A stretch of 64,000 nt of DNA from Parasponia andersonii. Taxonomy: Eukaryota > Streptophyta > Magnoliopsida > Rosales > Cannabaceae. Shown in pieces: positions 34,430 through 44,272 of the stretch. The notes under the pieces are model-generated. The model saw nothing but the letters and a program-made list of their open reading frames with translations, ran no database searches and was not told the DNA's origin. The position numbers and the translations under genes were made by a program. The number at the start of each line of letters is the position of its first letter. Position 1 is the stretch's first letter. The DNA lies in the NCBI GenBank assembly GCA_002914805.1, contig JXTB01000129.1, positions 188,418-252,417 on the forward strand, given 5' to 3'.

Positions 34430-34434
34430 CCGTC
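34430..34434. repeat. target site duplication CCGTC (right)
   Basis: Copy of 29389-29393. It lies within the GH9 exon. Confidence 0.9.
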
Positions 34435-34619
34435 CCCACTTGATTTCGTCCAATGCGTTCGAAAGGTCGTTATTGGCCTCCAGTTTGTCTCTCTCGTATC
34501 TACTGTGCTACATGTCACCATTGTTATGGTGATGTCAGCATTGTTATGGTGAACGCTAGGAAATCCGAAATTGATATTATCTCCTGCATCGTAATATCCT
34601 CCAACTAAATCAACGTTGA
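34435..34619 (-). pseudogene. GH9 pseudogene, exon part upstream of the Copia insertion
   Basis: The minus strand reads VDLVGGYYDAGDNINFGFP, the first GH9 catalytic Asp region. After frameshifts comes ANNDLSNALDEIKWG, which joins to TDYLIKAH at 29388 once the element is removed. The segment in between has stops and shifts. Confidence 0.88.
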
Positions 34620-36351
34620 CTTAATGCTCTGATTATTATTTCTTTTTCTTTTTGACAAAAATTGATTTCTGAACATTTGCTCATACTAGGTGGGCTGCAC
34701 GTGTTTTGTACGTGCAATGCTATTCTGTATAGAAAAAAAAAAAAAAAGGTATTTTAACTATTAAAAAAAAGAAAAGAAAAGGAAAAAAGAATTAGGTAAA
34801 AGACAAAATAACTTATCAAATTCGAAAATAAAAAAAGAGCCAAGAAGTTCTTTTGCATATATAGTATGAATATAGATATAGATATAGATTATATGTATAT
34901 ATATATATATATTATTATTAAAATTTGTATTAAAAAACAAACATAAAATATCAGAGTTCTAGATGCACATCTTAACTTTATTTGGCACCTACGTACGAAA
35001 TCTTCCTTTATTCCTAGAATTCCAAATTTCATTGGAAAAAAAAAGAAATTAAAAATCACTGAACTTTTATGTATATATATTTAGATTATTAAAGTTAAAT
35101 TTTTTGTAAACGTACACATGATCAATTTTACTTAAAAATATTATATTCACAATTTTTTATTCAAACTATCCACATATTAATTGATGGAGTGCTTTTTTTC
35201 CCTTTATTAAAAAATATGGAACAAGAAAAAAACTAATTAATAACAATTTCTTCATAGTTGATACTTGAGACATGAGTAATGTGCATGTCTAAATAAAGTA
35301 CACAATAACGTGAACTTGAAAAAATAAATTCAATTTTATTTTTTATTTTAATTTCAAATTAAACTTACATACGTTACTTCAGTCTCGGAGGCCAGAGTCT
35401 CCACGCCAGTGGACTCTCTGGTTGGAAGGCAACTTTCCGGATCATTGAACCTCATAATAAAACTATAAAACTAAGGGTTTTCAAAATCTACGATATCTAA
35501 TTTAATTCACGCTATCCTATTCAATCTAATCTAATCCACACATAATATATAGATTTTTAAATAAAATATATATTATTTAATATTTTGAGTTAAATTAAGT
35601 TTAATTTTAAATTTCAATAAATTTTATTTAAACTTACATGTATATATAATCAATAATCGGCCAAATTTGTAAAAAATATTCAAATTTATGCTAAAATTAA
35701 ATAATCTAGGACAAAAAAAATGACATGAAGCCTAATTTTAAAAATTTATTTATCAAATCCAATTATTCGATCTAAAGCGACTAATCTAATCTGTATATTT
35801 GTGGATTGAATTAGATTGATTTAAATATTTTACGTGAATTAGATTAGATGAGAAATCTAAAATCCGCACATATAATCGAATATAAATATGCTAAAAAAGT
35901 ATGGATTGGATCAAATGAATACTCCTAAATACAAAGACAACTTTGTAAAAACTTCTGTGTAGTCTATTGTATTAGCCATACAACTAAATTGATTACGAAT
36001 AATAAAAAATAAAGCGATGCAATAAACGACTGGACTACTGAAATAAAATGTCTAACAACAAACCAAGACCAAAATGCCTTTGTAATTCGTTGTTTTAAAG
36101 ACGAGTGTCTATACGTATGCATAGAAGTATGTGAGTGTTCCGAGCCAAAAAAAAATAGAAGTATGCGTGTGTACGAGGCCAATGAAGACGGATATCATCT
36201 CTTCTGTAAGCTATTCTATACCATATTTGAAAACCCCAGCAATAATTATAACCAATATTTATGGCTTTGATTCGGCTTGACTCTCGACGTGATTGGGATC
36301 CTTCATTTCCAGAATCAAAAATTGTAACAATAGTCGTTTAAATATTAATTG

Positions 36352-36393
36352 TGGTGAAAATTTCCTCAAAAAAAAATTGGTGGTGAAAATTTC
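36352..36393. repeat. 13-bp direct repeat flanking a short A tract
   Basis: tggtgaaaatttc occurs at 36352-36364 and 36381-36393. Between them is a 16-bp insert with a run of nine A. It resembles a target duplication around a very short poly(A) insertion. Confidence 0.7.
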
Positions 36394-37189
36394 AAGTGCG
36401 CACGTATTAAAAAATATTCCTGGAATGTTGATTTTTTCTACAACAGAAAATTAGAATATGCTTGAGTACATATAAGAAAAATTTCAGAAAATATCGTACT
36501 AATTCGACGTAATTGGTTTCTGCTGAAGATTTGTAATCCTCCATTGACTTATATTTTTTCTTTCAATAAGGTTTTGTTACCCTTTTTCTGTCACAGCCTT
36601 TCTTCTAAAGAGATTCTCATTAATTTCAAATTTTAGAAGTTTCTTTCTTCCGGGTCTTTTAAATGCTTTCATTGATTCTAACACCATTTATGTAAAGAGA
36701 ATTTTTGAAGAAATTCTTTTCCCACCCATTATCTACTTTCCCTGATCTTATTAAAGCATAGTCTTCGAAATAAGGTAAAAAAAATCTCCAGTATATATTG
36801 TTATATCTAAGTACAAATATTTGGGTGGCTTATCAATAATGATTTTTTTCCCCTTCTGATGATCTAAAGAGGCTATTGTGGTTTATATGTATATATATAT
36901 ATATATATAGGACGAAACTTAAAATAAATAAATGAAGGCTAAGAATTTGTTTTACATGAAACAGCTATATAGCTAAGCATTTATATATAGGCTATTGGAC
37001 TCAACCAAAATATTAAACAAATTCTAGAAACTAACGAAAACAGAAAACATAAATCTATTTGCCCAAAAATTTTTGAAACAAAAACTAATAATTAAATAAC
37101 CTAATTAATAAAAATAATAATAATAATAATAATAATAATATGTCCAATTTGCTTTTCCGCATCACAAAGTTACAGGATTCGATCCAACA

Positions 37190-37231
37190 AATTGCTTGTC
37201 TTTTCAAAAAAAAAAAAAAAATTGCTTGTCT
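37190..37231. repeat. 12-bp direct repeat flanking a poly(A) run
   Basis: aattgcttgtct occurs at 37190-37201 and 37220-37231, separated by tttc plus a run of A. The structure is like that at 36352. Confidence 0.7.
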
Positions 37232-39086
37232 CTCTACATATATTGACCAGAGAGATGAGCATGATTGCACTTGTTATTTCATATGTATCTCTGGCAAGTC
37301 AGAGGCAGGGATATTGTACATGAAATTTAAGTACTGATAAATACGCTGCATGAAAAGACCTGTTTTAGTCGCAGCGGCAGTGCTATGTTTAGATCGATTA
37401 TAATGCTATGTTCTTTCTGATACCTCCGGATGAAACTCTCTTTAACACGCATAACTTAATAATTAACTTAAAAATCTTTGATGATTATTTTTTTAATTAG
37501 ATAATTGATTAATTAGTTGTTATTGGTTTTATTGTCTTACCTTTGTCACGTGAGGTCGAGGACGAATAGACTGTGTGATCTATTATCTTATTTTGTCGTC
37601 TTATTTGTTGTCTCCTCTACTTAAAATTGAGTACTCAGCGTAAACATAATATCAGATTAAATAAGTTAATTTCCTTAAAATGCTACTGCTAAGTTGCCTA
37701 ATTCTTTACTAATTCTTTAAGTGGATGGGATAGCAAAAAAGGACGGCAAATCTCAGTCCCAGTCGAGCAATACTATTGGAGAATCTAATAAGATATTCAA
37801 GTTTTTGGTTATCTCATACCTAAGCTTTGTTTTGTTTTGTTTTCTTTTCTTTTTTTTCATAAGGCTCTTATATCTAGCTATGACAGAAACTTCTTTGGGA
37901 TCATAATGTAGACTCGTTGCAGGCAAAGGAGGATTAGAAATGGTCACTGGAGGCAAAGAAGGATGGCGTACACACTCTGGTAATTGTTTTTTAGTGTTAG
38001 ATTGAATTGACTATTATTTCTACTCTGAACTCGGTTTCAAAGCAAAGTATGTCCTTGTTGAGATGTTAATACATGGCTCACAAGCTGGCGCTTTGGAGAA
38101 AATTGCTGGCTGTTAGGACATCTCAGCTTGAGATCATTGAGCTGCAGCAGTATCTATGATCTCATTAGATTTTGAGATCAGAGTGCTGCAACAACTGTAA
38201 CTGGCGCTTTGGAGAATATTGTTAACCTTATAGTTTGAGATTGAGAGTATGCTTGTAACTTCTAAAACTTTGTTTTCTTTGTTTTTGCTTTCCATTAGAG
38301 AACCTGATTCTTGGTTCTTTATTATGTATGGTCTGCAGCTTGGAAATGCCATCATGTCATAACATTTTAATCTTTAAATATTTTTGTCAATTAGAGGTAC
38401 AGATCTATCCTCTTGGCATGGTTCTTTCTCATGTTTTGTTCATTTTCTGCGTTAGGATTCCCGGAGATCATACTTGCTGCCGCAAGGTTTTTTTTTTTCC
38501 CCCCTTTTCTTTTATTTGGGATCAGTCATACTAGCTCAGGATTTGTGTGTAATAGGGATATTGGAAGTTCTATTTGAGATTTTGCTTTAAGGTTAAAAAA
38601 TTTACTCTTGTATGTCTTTTCTAAATACAAAGAAAGAATCTGTTGTCGTCAGCTTTGTATTTATATAAGTTTTTGATGTTGTTTGATTGGAAGTATTTTC
38701 CAAAGTTCTAGCCAATGTATATTAACGATATCTGTTGACTATAAATTAACGAAATCCAGAAACTAGATTGAAAACATGGTTTCCAAAAGGATAAAATAAA
38801 AATAAAGAGAGAACTAGACCGAGAGCAAAAAGCTATGTGGTAAAATATAACCAAAGAGAATGTATACCACTAATTCAATCATTAATTTAATGATTGAAAC
38901 TGAATGTAATTACAAAATCAAGTCAGTAATTGGTATAACAGTTAAAGACTGCCAAAATCAAAAAATAAAAAAATACAAATAAAAATAAAAGAAAATAAAT
39001 GTAGTAAAAGTCTATAACAAGTAATCAAGTCCCCTGTTACTGTACTGTCCTCATCCTCTGTTCATGCAACTTGTTCCACTGTTGGG

Positions 39087-40118
39087 CTAACTAACCTTAG
39101 CGAGAGCGAAACAGAGCTCAGATTGAACCCGAAACGACCAGAGCCGAACGTTGTCGTCTTTGGCCAGTTTGTTGTCAAGAACAATGTCGTACCACTTGGT
39201 GTCAAGATTATACACAGGGTTGCTCCCCATATACCATTGCTTCAACTTGCAACGATGGTACTCTCTCAGACTCTGGTCATACACCTTCACTTGTATCCCC
39301 TTCAGCCTCTTCTCGCACTTTTCGTCTCGTTTTTCCAGTTCCACCTTCTCGTCCTCTCTCAGAAACTCCGGACACCGGCCATGGCTCACCAGTATCGACA
39401 ACCGGTTGTTGTTCTTTTTCACATCGGTCGCAGTCAGTTTCTTATCCAGTATCAACTTCAAATCGTCACCCCCCAACTCCCGAATTTTGTCCCTCAGTCC
39501 AATCGGAAGGTGTTCGATTGGACTTAAATCCTGAGGAGGAAGCGGACGAGGACGAGGACGAGAATGAGAGCAAGTTATCTTCCTCTTCTTCTTGTTCTCT
39601 TTCATCTCCCCCTCCTCCTCTGACGAGGATGACATCTTATTCCACTTTCTCTTCTTGATTGGCAGTAGTAGTACTGAACTCGGGTCGTTTTCTTCATCTT
39701 CATCAGACGACGACAACGTCATTGTCGTTTGATGAGGAAACCGCCGCGGTTTGCGGGGTAGTGTGGTTGTCCTCTGCTTCCGGCAGAAGGTTAGAAGAGG
39801 CCAATGGCGGTGGTGGGTTTTGTGACTCTGATGGCTCTTGGCTTCCTCTTCTTCCAAAGCCGAGACGGCAACGTTCACTAACGCATTGAATAAACCCTTC
39901 CTGTTTGGCGCCGTTGGAGTTGGAGGGTTTCCGAAAACGAAACTAGTCTTTTGGCCGTCCAAACCCCGAAACTTGAAGACCAATCTTGGAGTTTTGGGTT
40001 GACCCAAAGAAGAGGAAGAAGAAGAAGAAGAATGCGGATTTTGATTTTGATGGCTCTTCGTTTCCTCTTCCCGAACGGCAACATTCGCTAACATATGAAG
40101 GTCGAGAAAACCCTCCAT
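39087..40118 (-). CDS. B3 domain-containing protein (DUF313 subfamily)
   Basis: A single-exon gene of 343 codons. The C-terminal part (about residues 205-340) matches the plant DUF313-type B3 proteins: LPIGLRDKIRELGGDDLKLI, KKNNNRLSI, the acidic LREDEKVELEKRDEK, LREYHRCKLKQWYMG, NLDTKWYDIV and WSFRVQSELCFALAKV are all in family order. B3 domains bind DNA; this subfamily is nuclear and largely uncharacterised, so its target is unknown. The N-terminal half is low complexity, with Ser runs, acidic clusters (SSSDEDEEND) and basic nuclear-localisation-like strings (KKRKW, KKKRK). NVAV followed by EEE and KSHQ appears twice (about residues 12-23 and 82-95), an internal duplication. The ATG at 40118 is preceded by a CT-rich leader, typical of plant 5' UTRs. 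Confidence 0.88.
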   Translation of the reverse strand: MEGFLDLHMLANVAVREEETKSHQNQNPHSSSSSSSSLGQPKTPRLVFKFRGLDGQKTSFVFGNPPTPTAPNRKGLFNALVNVAVSALEEEEAKSHQSHKTHHRHWPLLTFCRKQRTTTLPRKPRRFPHQTTMTLSSSDEDEENDPSSVLLLPIKKRKWNKMSSSSEEEGEMKENKKKRKITCSHSRPRPRPLPPQDLSPIEHLPIGLRDKIRELGGDDLKLILDKKLTATDVKKNNNRLSILVSHGRCPEFLREDEKVELEKRDEKCEKRLKGIQVKVYDQSLREYHRCKLKQWYMGSNPVYNLDTKWYDIVLDNKLAKDDNVRLWSFRVQSELCFALAKVS

Positions 40119-40146
40119 GGCCGCCGTACGTTCTGAGAGTAAAGAC

Positions 40147-40147
<1 letters not shown>

Positions 40148-40180
<33 letters not shown>
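40148..40180. repeat. (GA)n/(CT)n microsatellite in the B3 gene 5' UTR
   Basis: About 33 bp of nearly pure GA on the plus strand reads as CT on the transcribed minus strand, 30 bp before the ATG at 40118. CT-rich tracts near transcription starts are frequent in plant promoters and can act as GAGA-type binding sites. Confidence 0.85.
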
Positions 40181-40199
40181 TTTGCTTAGTGAAAACGCA

Positions 40200-43100
40200 A
40201 AAAGTAAATTGTAGAGAGAGTTTAATTTGGTTTTTAGGGTTCAATAAGCGGCCTTTTAATACTTGGACTCTACGATTTCACTGAGTAAGTAAACAAAAGA
40301 AGCCGAGTTCCACTTAAGAGTGGTGCACCGGTACAGGGGTGCTCCTTCCCGATCCCTTCCCTTCCCTTCTTTTTTATAACAGCCAAAAAGTTTTAAACCA
40401 GACTTTTCCAAATTATAAAAACATCCCATAATTTTCGTAAAATTATGATGTTTACCCCTATTTCAGGAATAGTTTTTAAATATAACCATCTTACAGCTTT
40501 TCATTGTATAACTTATATCCAATCCCTTTAACATTGTAATTTTCTGACAATTCCAATTTAATAAACTACTAAGCTCCTTATTAATCTAGTAACCAAGAAT
40601 AACTCACGAAATTTAATTGTGTGATTGGCACACAAAATATAAGAATGTACTTCAAAATTTCTTGAAGAGTTACTTTAAATTTTACAAATTGCGAAGTGTA
40701 ATTCCTTATTTATAAATTCACGTAATTAAAATTTAAATTTTGAATACTATTTTATCGTGTTATTCCTAAACCATTCTTTAATTTGTTTAATTTTAACTAT
40801 TTTTTCCTACCCACACCTACAATCTTCTCTGGCTTTTCTTTATTCTTTTTTTTTTCTACCACACTGACCCTTCTTTTATTTTCTTTTCTTCTTATGTGAC
40901 ACCATTTTTCAACTCTGCAAAAGGATATCCCGTTTATTTTAGTACCATTACAACCCAAATATCTAAGTTTTCTAATTGTATGTAGCAAAGTATAGTTAAT
41001 TGAATTGAATTATGATAAGTAATCGATTAATTATGATGAAGAATATGTTTAGGTTAAAGATTTTAAAATTACAAGATAATTGCCTAGATAAGCTGATTTT
41101 TCTTAATTTAATGAGTTGATGATTTAATTAAACTAAGAGATCTTATTCAATGTTGTCTAATTAATAGAATATAGATAAAAAGTTTGTTTTATCTAGTGAA
41201 TACCTAAGGAAAAACAGATGCAGCAGAGCTAATTAATACCTCCAGATAATGATTTTAAATAATAATTGAATACAAATTTTGATAGTTAATTTGATAGAAT
41301 ATTTAGTGGTGACGAATGAGCATTCAATCTATTTATTTTATTGCTTCATTTATTTATTTATTTGTTATATTATGCTTTAGTTTTAAATTATAGAAATTCT
41401 CCTATAGCATCATATTAATAGCTTAATAATTTAGACATAATTCTTTGTGGGACAACTTTTGCTACCACTGTACTAAGTAAATCTAATATAGGAATAGAAA
41501 GATTTAATTTGGTGGTTAATGACATGCCAAAAAGAAAATCTTGCAGAGAGATCAAATGTGTAAAGAGATTTTTTTTTGGCAATAATATATGTACTGAAAA
41601 TTAAGTTTATTCAAGGTTCTTTAGTAAAAAAAATTACTACACTCAAAAGATTAAAAATATATAAACAAGGTTGTGGGAATACTAGACAGAAAGTGGACAT
41701 TAGACCTGCTTTTTTTTTTTTTTTTTTGAAAAGAATTAGACCCGCCTTTAAATGTTGAATGGGCAGTATAAATTTGTTCCAATTTTGTCCTTTTTTAACT
41801 TCTTCTACCTATAAGCTTCTCTTCAACATATTTTATTAGTTTATAATTAAGTTCGGTGATATGGCCAACGAAATAACAGTTAATCTATCTGGTATATCGT
41901 TGTTATTTATTATAGGTACTTTGTATATCTATATATTTTACGAAACTCATTAGGTTTGTTCAAAATAAGTTTGGAAATTTACTTATTTGTTCACTTAGTC
42001 ACTAATAAAGAAAACTTATGTTTTAACTTTTTTAAAACAATAAATAAGTTTCTTCTAATTTCAATTGAAAAAAGAAAAATCAACTGCATTATTTGTGTCG
42101 GGAGTATTTTCCCACTAACTTATCAAAAAATGACGCATGTCTCAGAGCAATATCTAAAATGACACAAAATCATTATACACCGAATAGCTTATGGAAGACC
42201 AAGCGGATTGGTCCTAGACAAGAAGAGCAACCTCTAAAAAATCAAGGGCTTTAGTCGGATGCGTAATGGACCGGCCAAGTCTCTAAGTTGGATGACCAAG
42301 TCGTGGTCGAGTGTCACAACCAATATGAATGAATTGAACAACTCTTAAAAGATGGACAATGTAATTGAACTGATAAAGAAGCCAAATCTCTTAATGAGAG
42401 ACCAAGACCTGGTCAAATAATATAACTTGGTCGGTCATTCCGAGCACGCACATGGAATCACCAGTAATAATTTACTAGGCACGTTGGTCAATCACTTTAG
42501 AGTGGAAAACTCCGACCAAGTAATATAAACAACTCTTTTACCTAAACACATCAGACGGTACAAGTTGCAGAGAAATTGATACCGAGCCCAATCACTAGTC
42601 GTTGTCCATACAAGTAACAAGTGTGTAGGTGAGATTTTTTTCTATTATTTTAAAAATATGTGTATATCAACTCTAGTATTCTCGGCAGTCTTATGTTTAT
42701 CTATAAATAGTCTTATGTTTATTTTGAAAAGATAAGCCGCCACAATTATCCAAAATCCTATTTATCCTCTTGTCTTTTCTCCTAATTCTTTTTACTCTCT
42801 CGCTACTTTTCAAAAATGTACGATACTATCATAACTCGTCCATTATTCATTTATTATTTTATTTAATACACCACTAACGTCACTTTATGAAAGAGAATTG
42901 ATAGGTACCGTACCAATATCATCAAGTGGTGAAAAATCCATCTGTAACTTTATTCTAGGTTCTAGGTGGTACGAACTGTACTTATATAAACTTTAGTTTT
43001 TGGCTTCTTTAAACGAAAACCACTTAAAGGTGCAAGATGCGCATTGATTCGCGGACTAAAATTCGTACCAACAATTTGATATGCATTTCTGATAACAATA

Positions 43101-44047
43101 CGACGTATTATAGTTGTGGTATTGCCTTTTGAATCCACAATCATAAAATTGTCTGAAAAAGCTGCTTCTGAACGTTTTTTCTACTTTGTTTTCAACTTAT
43201 TGTTTAATTGTAGTTTCATCTTCTTAGACTCGGTACAAGAAGCCATATTTTATGCTACAAGACCCAAGTATATAATAATATTAAGAAAATGAAAGACAAA
43301 TTAATACAACGATCTGACAAGCTGATATGCCTAGATTTAAAAAAAAAAAAACTTAAAATTGGATTTACCATAACTAAAAACTTATGTACCAAACAATAAA
43401 TTCTCAAAAATTGAAACGGTTTTCAAAGCCATATAATAAAAGATATCAAGCTTATATTCGCAACTAGGCATCCATCAAACTCTTAAATCAAGACTTCAAA
43501 ACTAGGGATGACAATCTTACTCAATAAACTATTCACTTCTGAGTATATATCCTCAATGAGTTAGGTAATACCTACTATGGTAAATAGAACTAGTAGGTAA
43601 AATTTTAAAAGCTCAATCTTGGTTCGGGTCTTAATTATTTATCTGCCATGCATACTTCACTTAATTATTTATCCATATAGCAAAAAAATTTTAAAAAATA
43701 AATAAATTAGATACATGCATATGTAAAGTTGTCAAACGGGTTGGACCATTCGTGTCAAAATTCGGGTTAACCACGACATAACATAAAGTAATTTTGGGTC
43801 GTGCCAAGCACAACACAGGATATTGGACTATGCTGAGTTTTAATTTTGGACAATATAAGTTGTTACGGCACAACACAACCTTAAGCACAAGCATCACAAT
43901 ATGATTCAAATATTACGAAAAGTACAACTACGAATACTTAAAAAAAATATTTATTTTTATTTGTTATATTATTTATATTTGTAAATTTTTTATGTTTTTT
44001 TTTATTTTTGTTTATTAATAAACTCATTTTTTTATTCTTTATTTTTA
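40200..44047. other. intergenic DNA, B3 gene to GPR107-like gene
   Basis: The left end should be the promoter of the minus-strand B3 gene. A GC-richer segment at 42170-42620 (repeating accaag/ggtc words) followed by TATA-like tctataaatag at about 42700 looks like an LTR fragment, with no partner seen. A minus-strand frame 43144-42962 (60 codons, IVDSKGNTTTIIRRIVI) is unrecognised. The rest is AT-rich. Confidence 0.45.
41699..41745. repeat. 11-bp direct repeat flanking a T tract
   Basis: attagacctgc (41699-41709) and attagacccgc (41735-41745) flank a run of about 18 T followed by gaaaaga. This is a poly(A) insertion in reverse orientation, like those at 36352 and 37190. Confidence 0.65.
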
Positions 44048-44157
44048 NNNNNNNNNNNNNNNNNNNNNNNNNNNNNNNNNNNNNNNNNNNNNNNNNNNNN
44101 NNNNNNNNNNNNNNNNNNNNNNNNNNNNNNNNNNNNNNNNNNNNNNNNNNNNNNNNN
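44048..44157. other. assembly gap (110 N)
   Basis: 110 N directly precede the 5' UTR of the gene at 44273, so its promoter is mostly missing from this sequence. Confidence 0.99.
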
Positions 44158-44272
44158 GGTGTGGTCAGTGTGTGTTAGTTTTGCCTCTGTCTGAACTCTG
44201 AAGGGAAGCGTCTGGTCTGAGCCACCTTGAAGAATCCCAGAACAACCACCTCAGTAAAACAAGGGTTGAGAG

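Larger units (their letters stand above)
26271..34619 (-). pseudogene. GH9 endo-beta-1,4-glucanase (cellulase), broken and split by a Copia element
   Basis: GH9 enzymes cleave beta-1,4-glucans in plant cell walls. Exons in gene order: 34619-34430 plus 29388-29144 (one exon cut by the Copia element), 28789-28703, 28363-28211, about 27866-27560, and 26587-26271. Recognisable parts are VGGYYDAGDN with the DAGD catalytic Asp, the GTDYxIKAH region, [47 protein letters not shown] with the active-site His, and GGPDQND plus the final Glu region (FQMAEPTT). The 28789-28703 and 28363-28211 exons are open and in phase. Lesions: the Copia insertion, a 1-base loss at WGTDY, frameshifts near 34530, 27700 and 27670, a TAG at a conserved Trp position near 27625, and a frameshift before NVLVGAI at about 26400. 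The signal-peptide exon was not found. Confidence 0.88.
34620..39086. other. intergenic DNA between the GH9 pseudogene and the B3 gene
   Basis: No gene recognised. The first GH9 exon (signal peptide) should lie just right of 34620 but I cannot see it. A plus-strand stretch at 37721-37800 reads DGKSQSQSSNTIGESNK without stops, and 37890-38540 has mixed composition like transcribed DNA, but no family is evident. AT/TA microsatellites occur near 34895 and 36890, and an ATA/AAT run at about 37113-37140. Confidence 0.45.

Noticed and set aside
37141..37231. SINE at 37141 because of a box B-like ggattcgatcc followed by an A-run
   Set aside because: No box A in place, and the direct repeats enclose only the A-run, not the box B-like word.
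39123..39534. Two plus-strand frames over the B3 gene
   Set aside because: They are antisense to the well-supported B3 coding sequence and have no family of their own.
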